Assembly: GCF_012295525.1 (NCBI RefSeq)
Contig: NZ_CP051167.1
Location: 1,736,001 to 1,800,000, forward strand
DNA length: 64,000 nucleotides
Direction: 5' to 3'
Source: Oxynema aestuarii AP17
Lineage (GTDB): Bacteria; Cyanobacteriota; Cyanobacteriia; Cyanobacteriales; Laspinemataceae
Shown: in pieces, positions 1-8,912 of the stretch
Layout: each line of letters opens with the position of its first letter
How positions within the stretch are numbered: the first letter of the stretch is position 1
Position numbers and translations under genes: made by a program
Notes under the pieces: model-generated
What the model was told of the DNA's origin: nothing
Database searches by the model: none
What the model saw: the letters and a program-made list of their open reading frames with translations, nothing else

Positions 1-500
1 GGACGAATGGTTCCGGCGGCGGTGGTCAACATCGGGAAGAATTTCGGCGCGGTGGCGGCGGCGAGTAAGACTGCTTTGTACCCGGCGACGGCAGCTTGGG
101 AGGAAAGCACGTCCATACTCTGGGCCCGACTGGTACGCGGGATGGTCTCCATCGCAAAGGCGGTGACCCGGCGATCGGCTAATTTTTGAATGGTTTCCGG
201 CTTCCCTAACGGGTTGAGCAAGCTGATGACGATGCTCCCTTCGTTGAGGAGGGAGATTTCTTCGTCTTTCGGAGGAGCCACCTTGACGACGATCCCGGCT
301 TCGCCCCACAATTTGGCCTTGTCATCATATATGGTTGCCCCAGCTTTTTCGTAAGCTGCGTCGGAGAAGAAGGATTTCTCTCCCGCCCCAGCTTCGACGC
401 CCACTTCGAGTCCTTGTTTGACTAATCGAGCCACGAGATCGGGGATTAAACCTACCCGGCGCTCGCCGACTTCGATTTCTTTTGCTAGCGCAATTTTCAT
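1..500 (-). CDS. pntA: NAD(P) transhydrogenase subunit alpha (5' part)
   Basis: Catalytic NAD(H)-binding subunit of the membrane transhydrogenase, which couples hydride transfer between NADH and NADP+ to proton movement. Only the first 166 residues are in the window; the gene runs off the left edge. The translation starts MKIALAKEIEVGERRVGLIPD and continues through LVKQGLEVGVEAGAG, AMETIPRTSRAQSMD and SSQAAVAGYKAVLLAA, all typical of the AlaDH/PNT N-terminal domain. The RAQSMD and YKAVL segments are conserved in the family. The ATG at 498-500 is preceded by GAGGAAAGTCGA, which contains a good ribosome-binding site. Cyanobacterial pntA is normally followed by pntB, which would lie outside the window. 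I am confident of the family; the C-terminal half cannot be checked. Confidence 0.93.
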   Translation of the reverse strand, partial: MKIALAKEIEVGERRVGLIPDLVARLVKQGLEVGVEAGAGEKSFFSDAAYEKAGATIYDDKAKLWGEAGIVVKVAPPKDEEISLLNEGSIVISLLNPLGKPETIQKLADRRVTAFAMETIPRTSRAQSMDVLSSQAAVAGYKAVLLAAATAPKFFPMLTTAAGTIR

Positions 501-1422
501 TCGACTTTCCTCTTGCATGATAACTACGACGACCCATCGGCACTCGACGAGGCGCGATCGCTTGCGATGACGCGAACTCGCTTTGATTTTTGATGGAAAA
601 GGAGGATCGTTAAACCCTCAAAGGTTGAAAGGGGACGACCGTCGGCTCCTTCGTTGTTCTGTGCCGCGATCGCATCGAAACCTCGATTGTCTGGCTCGTT
701 GAAGTGCTACCCTTTGCATCCTAGTCGATCCCAAAACTGCTGTTTAGATTTTTACCTTGTCTTAAGAAGTGACGAAGTGTCAAAAATCACCAATTTTGCC
801 GTTTAAGCGCTCCATACTGCCTTAATTTCCACGATTCGGTCTTACGGATGTTCCTCAACTCCGACTTTTCCTTCCTTTAAAGTCTGCGGGCTTCTGTTTC
901 CCTCCGCGATCGAAATAGTAGCGCCTTTTTTTTTACCGGGTGACCCTTTTCCCCCCATTTCTTCTTAGATTTTAAAATTAATTTAGATAAGTTTATGAAG
1001 CTGCCTCTCCTGCCCTCCTTTGACTGACTCTCATTGACGGATACGACGGTTACAAATTGCTAAAAAAATACGGTAATTTTGACAAATTGTTCCCAAAAAT
1101 TTCAAGTTTTCTTGACCTTTTCAATGGGGATCGCTCGAAAATCTTGGAAAATCTTGTCTGAAGGAATAGGGAGAAAGAAATGAGAACGTTTGAGGAGAAA
1201 AAGGCGCTATCCCCAGCAGCGAGCGGGCGATCGCCGAGATCGCGATCCGCCAAACGAGAAGCCTCCAAACTCTTGAAAATTCCCGGTTTGCGCGGGGGTT
1301 TTTCGCCGCAACTCGGAAATTTATTACAAAATCTAACAAGCTTCTCAGACGCAATATATCATTACACTTGCGATCGCCTCTGAATTTTAAGCTCAACTTT
1401 AAGATTGCACCTCAGATCGCCC
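501..1422. other. Intergenic stretch of about 0.9 kb, no gene recognised
   Basis: This lies between the 5' end of pntA and the 3' end of midA. Short open frames exist on both strands, but none has a convincing start, composition or family resemblance. It is rich in homopolymer T and A runs, for example around 925-935. It presumably holds the pntA promoter. Confidence 0.5.
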
Positions 1423-2607
1423 CTAGAGCATCGGCGGTGTTTTCAACCCGCGCAAGCTTTGTTGGCGTCGGTTCGCGTCGAGTCCCTTGCATTGCACCAA
1501 CACCCCAAAACCGCCCAAACCCAACGGATCGATCGCCCGATGCAAAACTTCCCGACGTTGCAGAACCGTAGAAATATCCAAATTTTCACCCCGGGACAGG
1601 GCCGCGAGGCGATCGCCCCATCCCAACGCCATCAAAAATAATCCCTGTTGAGTCCGTCCGAGGGTTTCCAACCCCCGCGCTTGGCCTCGTTGTTCTAACG
1701 TAGTGAAATCGACGTGCGCGGTTATATCCTGTTGTCCTACATACAGATAAGGATTATCGTGATAGTTGTGGCGATAATAACACTGTAACGTCCCGCGATC
1801 GCGCGCCGGGGCGTAGTAACGAGACGCCGGATAGCCGTAATCCACCGTCAAAACATAACCGCAGTGCAGTTTAGCCGCCACTCCATCGATCCAATCCACG
1901 GCGGCGAGATTGACTTCCGTGCGATATCCCTCCGGGTAATGGCTCTCACTCCAGTCGATCCCGAGGCGATCGAAATAATCGGCGATCGCCTCCGTAGATA
2001 GATCCCCGCTCACTTCCGCAAAACCCTCCCCATCGACGGTCACGTAAATTTCGCGCAGTTGTCCCCCCTCGAAGACCACTTGATGCACCGGGAACGCATC
2101 GACTAACTCATTAGAAAACAAACAACCAATAATACTCTCCTCGCCGACCTCTTCCCAGGTACACCAGCGCAATTTCACCCCCATTTTCGCTGCCAAAGGA
2201 TTCAACCGCCCTTGCTGAAACCCCCGCATTGCCGGGGATTTTTCCACGATCGCGTAATCTAGCACCTCCAAGCAATCCCGGTGGTTTTCGCGCAAGTATT
2301 GCAAAACATCGCCGCAAATCAATCCCTGACCCGCCCCCATTTCCACCAAATGAAACGGCGAGGGACGGCCCAAAATCTCCCACATTTCGACAAACTGCAC
2401 CGCCAGAGTTTCGCCAAAATCGCAACTCAAATGAGGGGAGGTAATAAAGTCCCCCGCCCCACCAATTTTGCTCCACTCGGAAGCATAGTAGCCGTAGGGT
2501 TCGTGGTAGAGGGCGAGATCCATATATTCGGCGAAGGTAATACGCCGTTCGGGTCGCGATTCAATGATTTCGGCGAGGGTTTGAAAGAGTTTGGGATTGG
2601 AGTGCAT
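1423..2607 (-). CDS. midA: MidA/NDUFAF7-family SAM-dependent methyltransferase
   Basis: Class I SAM-dependent protein arginine methyltransferase of the MidA family (DUF185), homologous to mitochondrial NDUFAF7. NDUFAF7 methylates an arginine of the 49-kDa complex I subunit and is needed for assembly. The 394 residues are full family length. Visible hallmarks are ITFAEYMDLALYHEPYGYY near the N-terminus, GDFITSPHLS, the SAM-binding loop HLVEMGAGQG (about residues 86-95), and SNELVDAFPVH near residue 167. It lies just downstream of ndhH, the NDUFS2 homologue, on the same strand, but a strong hairpin separates the two and it may have its own promoter. The family assignment is secure. NdhH as substrate is inference from NDUFAF7 and the gene neighbourhood. 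Confidence 0.9.
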   Translation of the reverse strand: MHSNPKLFQTLAEIIESRPERRITFAEYMDLALYHEPYGYYASEWSKIGGAGDFITSPHLSCDFGETLAVQFVEMWEILGRPSPFHLVEMGAGQGLICGDVLQYLRENHRDCLEVLDYAIVEKSPAMRGFQQGRLNPLAAKMGVKLRWCTWEEVGEESIIGCLFSNELVDAFPVHQVVFEGGQLREIYVTVDGEGFAEVSGDLSTEAIADYFDRLGIDWSESHYPEGYRTEVNLAAVDWIDGVAAKLHCGYVLTVDYGYPASRYYAPARDRGTLQCYYRHNYHDNPYLYVGQQDITAHVDFTTLEQRGQARGLETLGRTQQGLFLMALGWGDRLAALSRGENLDISTVLQRREVLHRAIDPLGLGGFGVLVQCKGLDANRRQQSLRGLKTPPML

Positions 2608-2702
2608 GAAGGCAATCGGGAATAGGAAATTAGTAAACGTCTGTAGGGTCTTCCAGATGTCCGCTTTTGCAAAGCTGAAGACTGTAGCCTGACCGTCTTG
2701 AA

Positions 2703-2723
2703 TCTAAAATCTAAAATCTAAAA
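2703..2723. repeat. Heptanucleotide tandem repeat (TCTAAAA x3)
   Basis: Three perfect head-to-tail copies of TCTAAAA lie between midA and the ndhH hairpin. The same heptamer, as its complement TTTTAGA, recurs in two other gaps of this window. This resembles the short tandemly repeated repetitive (STRR) sequences known in filamentous cyanobacteria. Confidence 0.7.
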
Positions 2724-2724
2724 T

Positions 2725-2773
2725 CCCCAAAAAAACGGGTATCTTTTAATTTTCGATACCCGTTTTTTTGGGG
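2725..2773 (-). terminator. Strong hairpin terminator downstream of ndhH
   Basis: A perfect 19-bp inverted repeat with an 11-nt loop (2744-2754). The arms read CCCCAAAAAAACGGGTATC and its exact complement. The stem contains seven consecutive A:T pairs, so it can act as an intrinsic terminator in either direction. It starts 12 nt past the ndhH stop codon. Confidence 0.85.
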
Positions 2774-2784
2774 ATAAAAAGGGA

Positions 2785-3972
2785 CTAGCGATCGACCGAA
2801 CCCATAATGATATCGATACTGCCGAGAATGGCAACGATATCGGCGACCTTTTCGCCGCGTACTAATTGCGGGAAGACTTGCAAGTTATTGAAATCTGCCG
2901 CGCGGATTTTCCAGCGCCAGGGGAAGACATTATCGTCGCCGATAATGTAGATGCCCAACTCGCCTTTACCGCTTTCGATGCGGACGTAATGTTCGCCCGA
3001 GGGGATTTTGAACGTCGGCGGGATTTTCTTGGCGATGAACTGATAGTCAAAATCGTTCCATTTCGACTTGGGGCCTTCAAACATGCGTTTGGCTTCCAAG
3101 TTCTCGTAAGGGCCGCCGGGTAAGCCTTTGAGAGCTTGACGGATAATTTTGACCGATTCGCGCATTTCGCGGATGCGAACCAGATAGCGGGCCAAACAGT
3201 CGCCGTCAGTTTCCCACTGGACGTCCCAATCGAAATCGTCGTAACACTCGTAGTGGTCAACTTTGCGCAAGTCCCATTTGACGCCGGAGGCGCGCAGCAT
3301 CGGACCGGACAGGCCCCAGTTGATAGCTTCCTCGCGAGAGATGACGCCGATGCCTTGAATGCGGCGGCGGAAAATGGGGTTGTTGGTGATCAGGGTTTCG
3401 TATTCGTCTACTTTGGGATCGAAGTAGTCGCAGAAGTCCTCGCATTTATCGACCCAACCGTAGGGTAAATCGGCGGCGACCCCTCCGATGCGGAAGTAGT
3501 TATTATTGATCAGGCGCATTCCGGAGGCGGCTTCCCAGAGGTCGTAAATCATCTCCCGTTCGCGGAAGATGTAGAAGAAGGGCGTTTGGGCGCCGACGTC
3601 GGCGAGGAACGGTCCGAGCCAGAGCAGGTGGTTGGCGATGCGGTTGAGTTCGAGCATGATGACTCGAATGTAGCTGGCGCGCCGGGGGACTTCGATCCCT
3701 GCGAGTTTTTCGGGAGCGTTGACGGTAACCGCTTCGTTGAACATCCCTGCCGCGTAATCCCATCGGCTCACGTAGGGGACGAACATGGTATTGGTGCGGT
3801 TTTCGGCAATTTTTTCCATGCCGCGATGGAGGTATCCGAGGACGGGTTCGCAATCGACGACATCCTCGCCGTCGAGGGTGACGACCAGACGCAACACCCC
3901 GTGCATGGAGGGATGGTGGGGACCCATGTTGATTACCATGGGTTCGGTGCGAGTTTCGATTCTTGTTACCAT
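2785..3972 (-). CDS. ndhH: NAD(P)H-quinone oxidoreductase subunit H
   Basis: Subunit of the photosynthetic NDH-1 complex in the thylakoid membrane, homologous to bacterial NuoD and mitochondrial NDUFS2. It forms part of the quinone-binding site at the junction of the peripheral arm. The 395 residues match the cyanobacterial family length, with [19 protein letters not shown] at the N-terminus, [34 protein letters not shown] and the C-terminal [29 protein letters not shown] region. Arg50 in YLHRGMEK appears to align with the arginine methylated by NDUFAF7 in mitochondria. The gene is alone here; other ndh genes are not adjacent. It is divergent from rsmH, with about 180 nt between. Confidence 0.97.
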   Translation of the reverse strand: MVTRIETRTEPMVINMGPHHPSMHGVLRLVVTLDGEDVVDCEPVLGYLHRGMEKIAENRTNTMFVPYVSRWDYAAGMFNEAVTVNAPEKLAGIEVPRRASYIRVIMLELNRIANHLLWLGPFLADVGAQTPFFYIFREREMIYDLWEAASGMRLINNNYFRIGGVAADLPYGWVDKCEDFCDYFDPKVDEYETLITNNPIFRRRIQGIGVISREEAINWGLSGPMLRASGVKWDLRKVDHYECYDDFDWDVQWETDGDCLARYLVRIREMRESVKIIRQALKGLPGGPYENLEAKRMFEGPKSKWNDFDYQFIAKKIPPTFKIPSGEHYVRIESGKGELGIYIIGDDNVFPWRWKIRAADFNNLQVFPQLVRGEKVADIVAILGSIDIIMGSVDR

Positions 3973-4154
3973 AGTCGAGTTTTTCCCCTTGAGACCGTTT
4001 TGGGTTACCGTACCGGATGGGCGGGCGATCGCGCTGGGAGTGGAGAACGGCGAGTGCAGTTCGAGGCCAGTCGCGAACCGATCGCTCCGGGACGGTAGAG
4101 TTATGTCTGAATGTTTATTTTTGTTTCGTCCATCTAATTATAGGGAGATCTAGG

Positions 4155-5063
4155 TTGCCAAACACTGAGAAGTCGGTGGGAAATGAAAGATTGACCGAGG
4201 AGTTCGTCCACATTCCGGTGTTGAGTGAGGAGGCGATCGCCGGATTGGCGGTGCGTGCGGGGGGTCACTATTTAGATGCGACAGTTGGGGGAGCGGGTCA
4301 CGCGCGGCTGATTTTAGAAGCGGCGCCGGACTTGTGCCTGACGGCGATCGATCGCGACGAGTTGGCGATTCGGGTAGCGAGGGAACGCCTGGCGTCGTTT
4401 GGGGAGCGGGTGACTTTTTGGCAGGGTAATTTTGCGCAGTACGAGCCGGGAGAGCAACAATTTGATGGTATTATTGCAGACCTGGGGGTTAGTTCTGCTC
4501 AGTTAGATCTTTCAGAACGGGGCTTTAGTTTTCGTGAAGAAGCTCGCTTAGACATGCGTATGGATGCTCGCCAATCACTGACGGCGGAAGAAATCGTCAA
4601 TCACTGGGACGAGACAGAACTAGCAGATATCTTTTATAAATATGGAGAAGAAAGGTTTTCCAGGCGGATTGCCCGGCAGATCGGGCGATCGCGGCCCTTG
4701 CGAACGACAACCGAATTGGCGGAGGCGATCGCGCGCAGCGTCCCCGGACGGTATCGTCACGGGAGGATCCACCCGGCGACGCGAGTGTTTCAAGCCTTGC
4801 GGATCGCCGTCAATCAAGAGTTAGCCAGCTTGGAAACGTTTTTGGCGCGAGTGGCCGACTGGCTCAAGCCCGAAGGTCGCCTGGCGGTCATCAGCTTTCA
4901 CAGCTTGGAAGATCGCATCGTCAAACATCGTTTGCGAGAGTCGCCACAGCTTAGGGTGCTCACGAAAAAACCGATAAGACCGAGCGAGCAGGAGAGTCAA
5001 AACAACCCTCGTTCTCGCTCGGCAAAGCTGAGAATAGCAGAGCGGGTGACGGCGATCGAGTAG
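4155..5063 (+). CDS. rsmH: 16S rRNA (cytosine(1402)-N(4))-methyltransferase
   Basis: Methylates N4 of C1402 in the decoding centre of 16S rRNA using SAM. Signature segments are [31 protein letters not shown] (SAM loop), [36 protein letters not shown] and [16 protein letters not shown] chose the TTG at 4155 because AGGGAG lies 7 nt upstream and it gives the usual length of about 300 residues (302 here). A GTG at 4176 is the alternative; the frame is open further upstream, but that extension is not conserved-looking. As usual in cyanobacteria, the gene is not in a large division/cell-wall cluster here. Confidence 0.93.
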   Translation: MPNTEKSVGNERLTEEFVHIPVLSEEAIAGLAVRAGGHYLDATVGGAGHARLILEAAPDLCLTAIDRDELAIRVARERLASFGERVTFWQGNFAQYEPGEQQFDGIIADLGVSSAQLDLSERGFSFREEARLDMRMDARQSLTAEEIVNHWDETELADIFYKYGEERFSRRIARQIGRSRPLRTTTELAEAIARSVPGRYRHGRIHPATRVFQALRIAVNQELASLETFLARVADWLKPEGRLAVISFHSLEDRIVKHRLRESPQLRVLTKKPIRPSEQESQNNPRSRSAKLRIAERVTAIE

Positions 5064-5355
5064 CCGCGCGATCGCGGCCAAGTGCCAGCCGCTCCGACGC
5101 TCGTCACTCCATCGAGGCGATCGCCTCGATCCGTTCTAGGGAGCGGGTTTCCTATGATAAGCTCGTTGGAGCGGAATCGGTCCGTTAGCGCCGAGGTGAT
5201 TTGGGGTACTTTTCAATTGGAACGCCCACCCAAAAGCGTGATTTGTCACGGCTCTACCAACCGACAGACGGCCTCCGTCGAGAGAGTCACCAGTCCGATT
5301 GGTGGAATCCCGTATCAATCACCCTTAATCCATTAGCCTGTAAGTGGGGTATTGC
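5064..5355. other. Gap before the PP2C phosphatase gene
   Basis: About 290 nt with several HIP1 sites and no credible coding frame. It probably carries the end of the rsmH transcript and the promoter of the phosphatase operon. No clear hairpin with a T-run was found. Confidence 0.4.
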
Positions 5356-7020
5356 ATGAGTCGGGGAAAAGGAAGCAAGCTGAAACTGATGGTCGTCGAT
5401 GACGAAATCGACAACCTAGACTTGCTGTACCGGACGTTTCGGCGGGAATTTGACGTATATAGAGCTGATAGTGCCTTCAGCGCCCTGGAAACGCTGGACA
5501 AAAACGGCGAAATGGCCGTGATCATCTCCGACCAGCGTATGCCAGAGATGAACGGCACGGAATTTTTAAGCAAAACTGTAGAACGGTTTCCCGATACGAT
5601 TCGTATATTACTCACGGGCTACACCGATGTCGAAGATCTGGTGGAGGCCATCAACTCGGGTCAAGTGTTCAAATACATTACGAAACCTTGGAATCCCGAA
5701 GAACTCAAAGCCGTCGTCAATCAAGCGTCGGAAACCTATCAAGTTCTCAAGCAACGCACGAACGAACTCAACCGCACCCTCAGAAGAGAATCCCTGTTCA
5801 ACGGGGTGATGAGTGCCATTCGCGAGTCCCTCGACTATCGCAGCATGTTGCAAACGATCGTCGAAACGGTCGGCGAAAACTTTCAAGCGACAGGCTGTAT
5901 CGTCCGTCCGGTGGAAGGCGATCGCCTGACCCCCGAAATCTTCTCCTACCAAGACGCGAACGCCTCCAATCCCGTCGAACCCGAGATCCTCGAACCGACG
6001 ATCGCGGCAGTTCTCGAAACGCGCCAAACCCAGGTGCTTCAGGAAGACAACGGCGGCAACGGCAGCACTCGTCTGGGCGTTCCCCTGATTTACCAGAAAG
6101 ATTTGCTCGCCGTCATGTCCCTTTACCAAGACGGTCGCGGCAACAATTGGTCCCCCGAAGACATCCAGTTGATCGAATTAGTGGGGGAACAGGCGGCGTT
6201 GGCCCTGTCCCAAGCCAAACTCTACCAGCGCTCTCAAGAACAAGCGGAGCAAATGCTCGCCGAACTGGAAGTCGCCCGCCAAATCCAAACCAATCTCCTG
6301 CGCCAAAGTTGGCCCGATCTCGACAGCGCTAAAATCCAAGCCTGTTGCTTCCCGGCTCGCGCCGTAGGAGGGGACTTTTTTGAGGTGTACATCCACTCCC
6401 AGGGGGACATCTGGTTGGCGGTGGGGGACGTTTCCGGTAAGGGGGTTCCGGCAGCACTGTTTATGGCGAGTGCCATTTCGGTGATGCGTCGGGAACTGGC
6501 CCAAGAGGTTTCGCCGATGCCGGAAGACGTGATGAAAAACCTCAACAGTGCTTTATCAGACGATCTCATTAGTAATAATTGCTTTATTACTATGGTGTTG
6601 GCCCGTTATACCCCTTCGACGCGCCAGCTTGCTTATGCCAATGCCGGACATATTTACCCCTTAGTCTGGTCGCAAACGGCTCTGGCGGAGAAATTGGCAG
6701 TCGAACCCAATTTTCTCAAAGATCGAGGAATTCCGGTGGGAATTTTACCGATGTGGAAGGGAAAAGCAGGGAGCTTGGAGTTAAATCCAGGGGACGTGTT
6801 TTTGCTGACGAGCGATGGTTTGACGGAGGCTACGATTACCCATCCCGATTCCTCCCTCGATGGCGTCCAGGCGGGTGAAATGATCCAACAAGAAGGTCTG
6901 TGGAAATTGATTGCTAACGAGAATGTCCCTCTCGACCTCAACGACTTACTCGCTCGCATCCGCGATCTCGCTCACGAGCAGGAAGATGACCAAACAATAC
7001 TTTCTCTGGAGGTTCTGTAA
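5356..7020 (+). CDS. Response regulator with GAF and SpoIIE-type PP2C phosphatase domains
   Basis: RsbU-like protein serine phosphatase controlled by a receiver domain. Numbered from the ATG at 5356 (554 residues): receiver about 9-125, with the acidic pair D15-D16, phosphoacceptor Asp59 in ISDQRMPEMNG and Lys110 in YITKPW. A GAF domain spans about 150-290, then a coiled linker, then the PP2C/SpoIIE domain about 325-553. Metal-binding signatures are GGDFFE (338-343), GDVSGKGVPAAL (357-368), SDGLTEA (486-492) and EDDQT near the end. GGGG stands 6 nt before this ATG; a GTG 12 nt upstream is possible. It is followed after 3 nt by an anti-sigma-type kinase, so the pair should form a partner-switching module whose input is phosphorylation of the receiver. 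Confidence 0.9.
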   Translation: MSRGKGSKLKLMVVDDEIDNLDLLYRTFRREFDVYRADSAFSALETLDKNGEMAVIISDQRMPEMNGTEFLSKTVERFPDTIRILLTGYTDVEDLVEAINSGQVFKYITKPWNPEELKAVVNQASETYQVLKQRTNELNRTLRRESLFNGVMSAIRESLDYRSMLQTIVETVGENFQATGCIVRPVEGDRLTPEIFSYQDANASNPVEPEILEPTIAAVLETRQTQVLQEDNGGNGSTRLGVPLIYQKDLLAVMSLYQDGRGNNWSPEDIQLIELVGEQAALALSQAKLYQRSQEQAEQMLAELEVARQIQTNLLRQSWPDLDSAKIQACCFPARAVGGDFFEVYIHSQGDIWLAVGDVSGKGVPAALFMASAISVMRRELAQEVSPMPEDVMKNLNSALSDDLISNNCFITMVLARYTPSTRQLAYANAGHIYPLVWSQTALAEKLAVEPNFLKDRGIPVGILPMWKGKAGSLELNPGDVFLLTSDGLTEATITHPDSSLDGVQAGEMIQQEGLWKLIANENVPLDLNDLLARIRDLAHEQEDDQTILSLEVL

Positions 7021-7023
7021 TCG

Positions 7024-7452
7024 ATGAGAACTGAGTTGCACGTGCCAAGCGACTTGCGGTTTTTGGCTATTGTTGAAAACTGGCTGCTGGGGTCTTTAGA
7101 AATGGAACTGGGCGATGCGGTGGATTGGCCCCGTCAGTCCAACCGCCTGCGCCTGGTTTTAGCGGAAGCTTACTCGAATGTGGTGCGACACGCCCACCGG
7201 GAGCAACCGAATTTACCCGTGTTGATTCGCTTGGAACTCAAGGGACACGATATTGCCCTGGAAGTGTGGGATCACGGCAAAGGTTACGACCTCGGGACGT
7301 ACATGGCGCCAGTTCCCGAAGAAATGCCCGATGGGGGCTACGGCTGGCTGATCATGAATAAATTGATGGATCGGGTGGAGTATCGCTTGCAAATTGACGG
7401 TCGCAACTGCTTGAAGCTGGAAGCGAGCTTGCCGGAAAAGGAAAAAGCTTAG
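7024..7452 (+). CDS. Anti-sigma regulatory factor-type serine kinase (RsbW-like HATPase)
   Basis: Single-domain GHKL ATPase of the RsbW/SpoIIAB family, 142 residues. The N box is LVLAEAYSNVVRHAH (about 43-57), the G1 box VWDHGKGYD and the G2 region GGYGWLIMNKLMD, all intact, so ATP binding is expected. Such proteins phosphorylate an STAS anti-anti-sigma factor or bind a sigma factor directly. The gene begins 3 nt after the PP2C phosphatase stop, so they are surely cotranscribed, and the phosphatase likely reverses the kinase reaction. No STAS protein or sigma factor is adjacent, so the third partner lies elsewhere. Confidence 0.88.
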   Translation: MRTELHVPSDLRFLAIVENWLLGSLEMELGDAVDWPRQSNRLRLVLAEAYSNVVRHAHREQPNLPVLIRLELKGHDIALEVWDHGKGYDLGTYMAPVPEEMPDGGYGWLIMNKLMDRVEYRLQIDGRNCLKLEASLPEKEKA

Positions 7453-7810
7453 TTGTTGACCGACAACCCTGGGCGACCCCGACTAAATTCGGGCTTTGCC
7501 TGTCAGCTATCGGGTTCCCCCAGGTGGCTCGCAGGATCGGTGTCGTTCTGTCGGTCGATCGCCAAATTCAGGTGTCAATGAATTTGGTCTCGGGGCGATC
7601 GCGCTTCCATCACCCCATCGAGGGTGCATTGCTTTACATAAGTTTACTTAATTGGCGAAATTATTATAACTTTTATTAACTTCTGTTGCTTAAACGGCGC
7701 TTATCTTGCATATTAGAAAAAATTAATCGACGCCCGATCGCCTCAGATCGGCGCGATCGAAAGCGGTTGACGATCGCCGTTCGCAAGGGATCGCCCCGCC
7801 CTCGTAGTAG
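7453..7810. other. Gap between the anti-sigma kinase and a small conserved protein
   Basis: A short hairpin (GTTGT...ACAAC) lies directly after the kinase stop but lacks a T-run. The middle of the gap is AT-rich (about 7630-7720) and likely carries promoter elements for the downstream gene. No coding frame. Confidence 0.4.
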
Positions 7811-8272
7811 ATGCTTGTCGTTGGTAAGCGCCTTATGACTAGAGACTATTTTCCCCTAGCCCCCCGGTATCGACTCGATGACGAATCTCCGTGGCTGCAA
7901 GGCATCGATCCATCCCGTCGCTATTGGATTGATGTCAATAGTTCTCCCGCTCACCGCGTGTCGGTCGAAGGGTTAGTCGTGGCGGACTTCGACGACTTCA
8001 AACAGACGATTTTAGGATTTCGATCGCTCGCAAGCGGCGAACAAATGCAGGTCGAGCGCATCTGTAACGCGCTGACGATCCACTGTCTCGGCGAGAATTG
8101 CTACGCGATCGAAGGAGAGGTCGCCGGGGCTCCCGTCTGGCATCTGTTCGATCGCGAAAGCCTCGAAAGTCTGCTGATGACCGCTCACCCGGATTGGCAG
8201 TGCGCGCCGAAAGACGTAGATTTGGGGCGCCGGATGCTGATGCGGTCTTGGGAAAGCGCGATCACCGCTTAA
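7811..8272 (+). CDS. Hypothetical protein, 153 residues
   Basis: Soluble protein with no signal peptide or membrane span. Distinctive segments are YFPLAPRYRLDDESPWLQGI, RRYWIDVNSSPAHRVSVEG and LMTAHPDWQCAPKDVDLGRRM. It has coding-like composition and regular codon use, and no competing frame covers it. The ATG at 7835 (MTRDYFPLAPRY), preceded by GGTAAG, may be the true start rather than the ATG at 7811. I do not recognise a functional family. It is convergent with the carotenoid-protein gene that follows, with only 29 nt between stops. Confidence 0.65.
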   Translation: MLVVGKRLMTRDYFPLAPRYRLDDESPWLQGIDPSRRYWIDVNSSPAHRVSVEGLVVADFDDFKQTILGFRSLASGEQMQVERICNALTIHCLGENCYAIEGEVAGAPVWHLFDRESLESLLMTAHPDWQCAPKDVDLGRRMLMRSWESAITA

Positions 8273-8301
8273 TCCCCAACCCGGCGCCGCCAAGGTAGCC
8301 C

Positions 8302-8745
8302 CTAGCGCCGCAAGCTGGCGAGTTCGGCTAAAGACGCCAGCAGCTTGACCGTGACGCCGAGGATCTGCCCGTCGCGATCGAGGACGAATAACCAACCCAC
8401 TTTGACGGTAAATAGGGCAGTTTCCACTTCCCCAGAGATTTTAACTTCCTCCCTTCCCTCCACCGTGGCGCTAATTTCACCCCGTTTCGGGCGCAACTTC
8501 ATCCCCCGCGCTTCTTGTTGGAGATACGCGGCGATCGCCTCGGGACCGACAATCGGCTCTTCAAAAGGCGGAATCAGTTGTCCTTGTGGGGCGAACAGAC
8601 GGCTCGTGCGCTCGAACTCCCCTGCATTCAAGGTTTCAAAATAACGCCGAATCTGGTCGCGATCCACCCCTTGGATTGAGATCGCCTCCGGGACGTCGTC
8701 CGTGGGAGGGGCTTGGGTTGTTAACGGGCTAGCATTCTGGTTCAT
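8302..8745 (-). CDS. Orange carotenoid protein C-terminal-domain homologue (CTDH, NTF2 fold)
   Basis: Stand-alone homologue of the OCP C-terminal domain. Such CTDHs bind a keto-carotenoid, quench singlet oxygen and can pass carotenoid to helical carotenoid proteins. The match to the OCP C-terminal domain is continuous: SIQGVDRDQIRRYFETLNAG, LFAPQGQLIPPFEEPIVG, KISGEVETALFTVKVGWLF and LLASLAELASLRR. Tyr35 and Trp118 sit where OCP has the two residues that hydrogen-bond the carotenoid keto group. There is no cysteine anywhere, so this copy cannot form the redox-sensitive disulfide dimer described for some CTDHs. ATG 8745 is preferred over an upstream TTG. No helical carotenoid protein or OCP is in the window. 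Confidence 0.85.
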   Translation of the reverse strand: MNQNASPLTTQAPPTDDVPEAISIQGVDRDQIRRYFETLNAGEFERTSRLFAPQGQLIPPFEEPIVGPEAIAAYLQQEARGMKLRPKRGEISATVEGREEVKISGEVETALFTVKVGWLFVLDRDGQILGVTVKLLASLAELASLRR

Positions 8746-8912
8746 GTTACTTTTTTTAAAGAAAATCAAATATTTTTTACAAACCAGCCCTATTGTAACG
8801 AATCGTAAAGTTAAGCGATGAGATCTGGGTCACAAGACCTCGGGAATCGCGCGCGGACTTCGGTGTAGACTCGAACAAACCGCCCTAGAGACTGCCAACT
8901 CTCCGATTGTCA

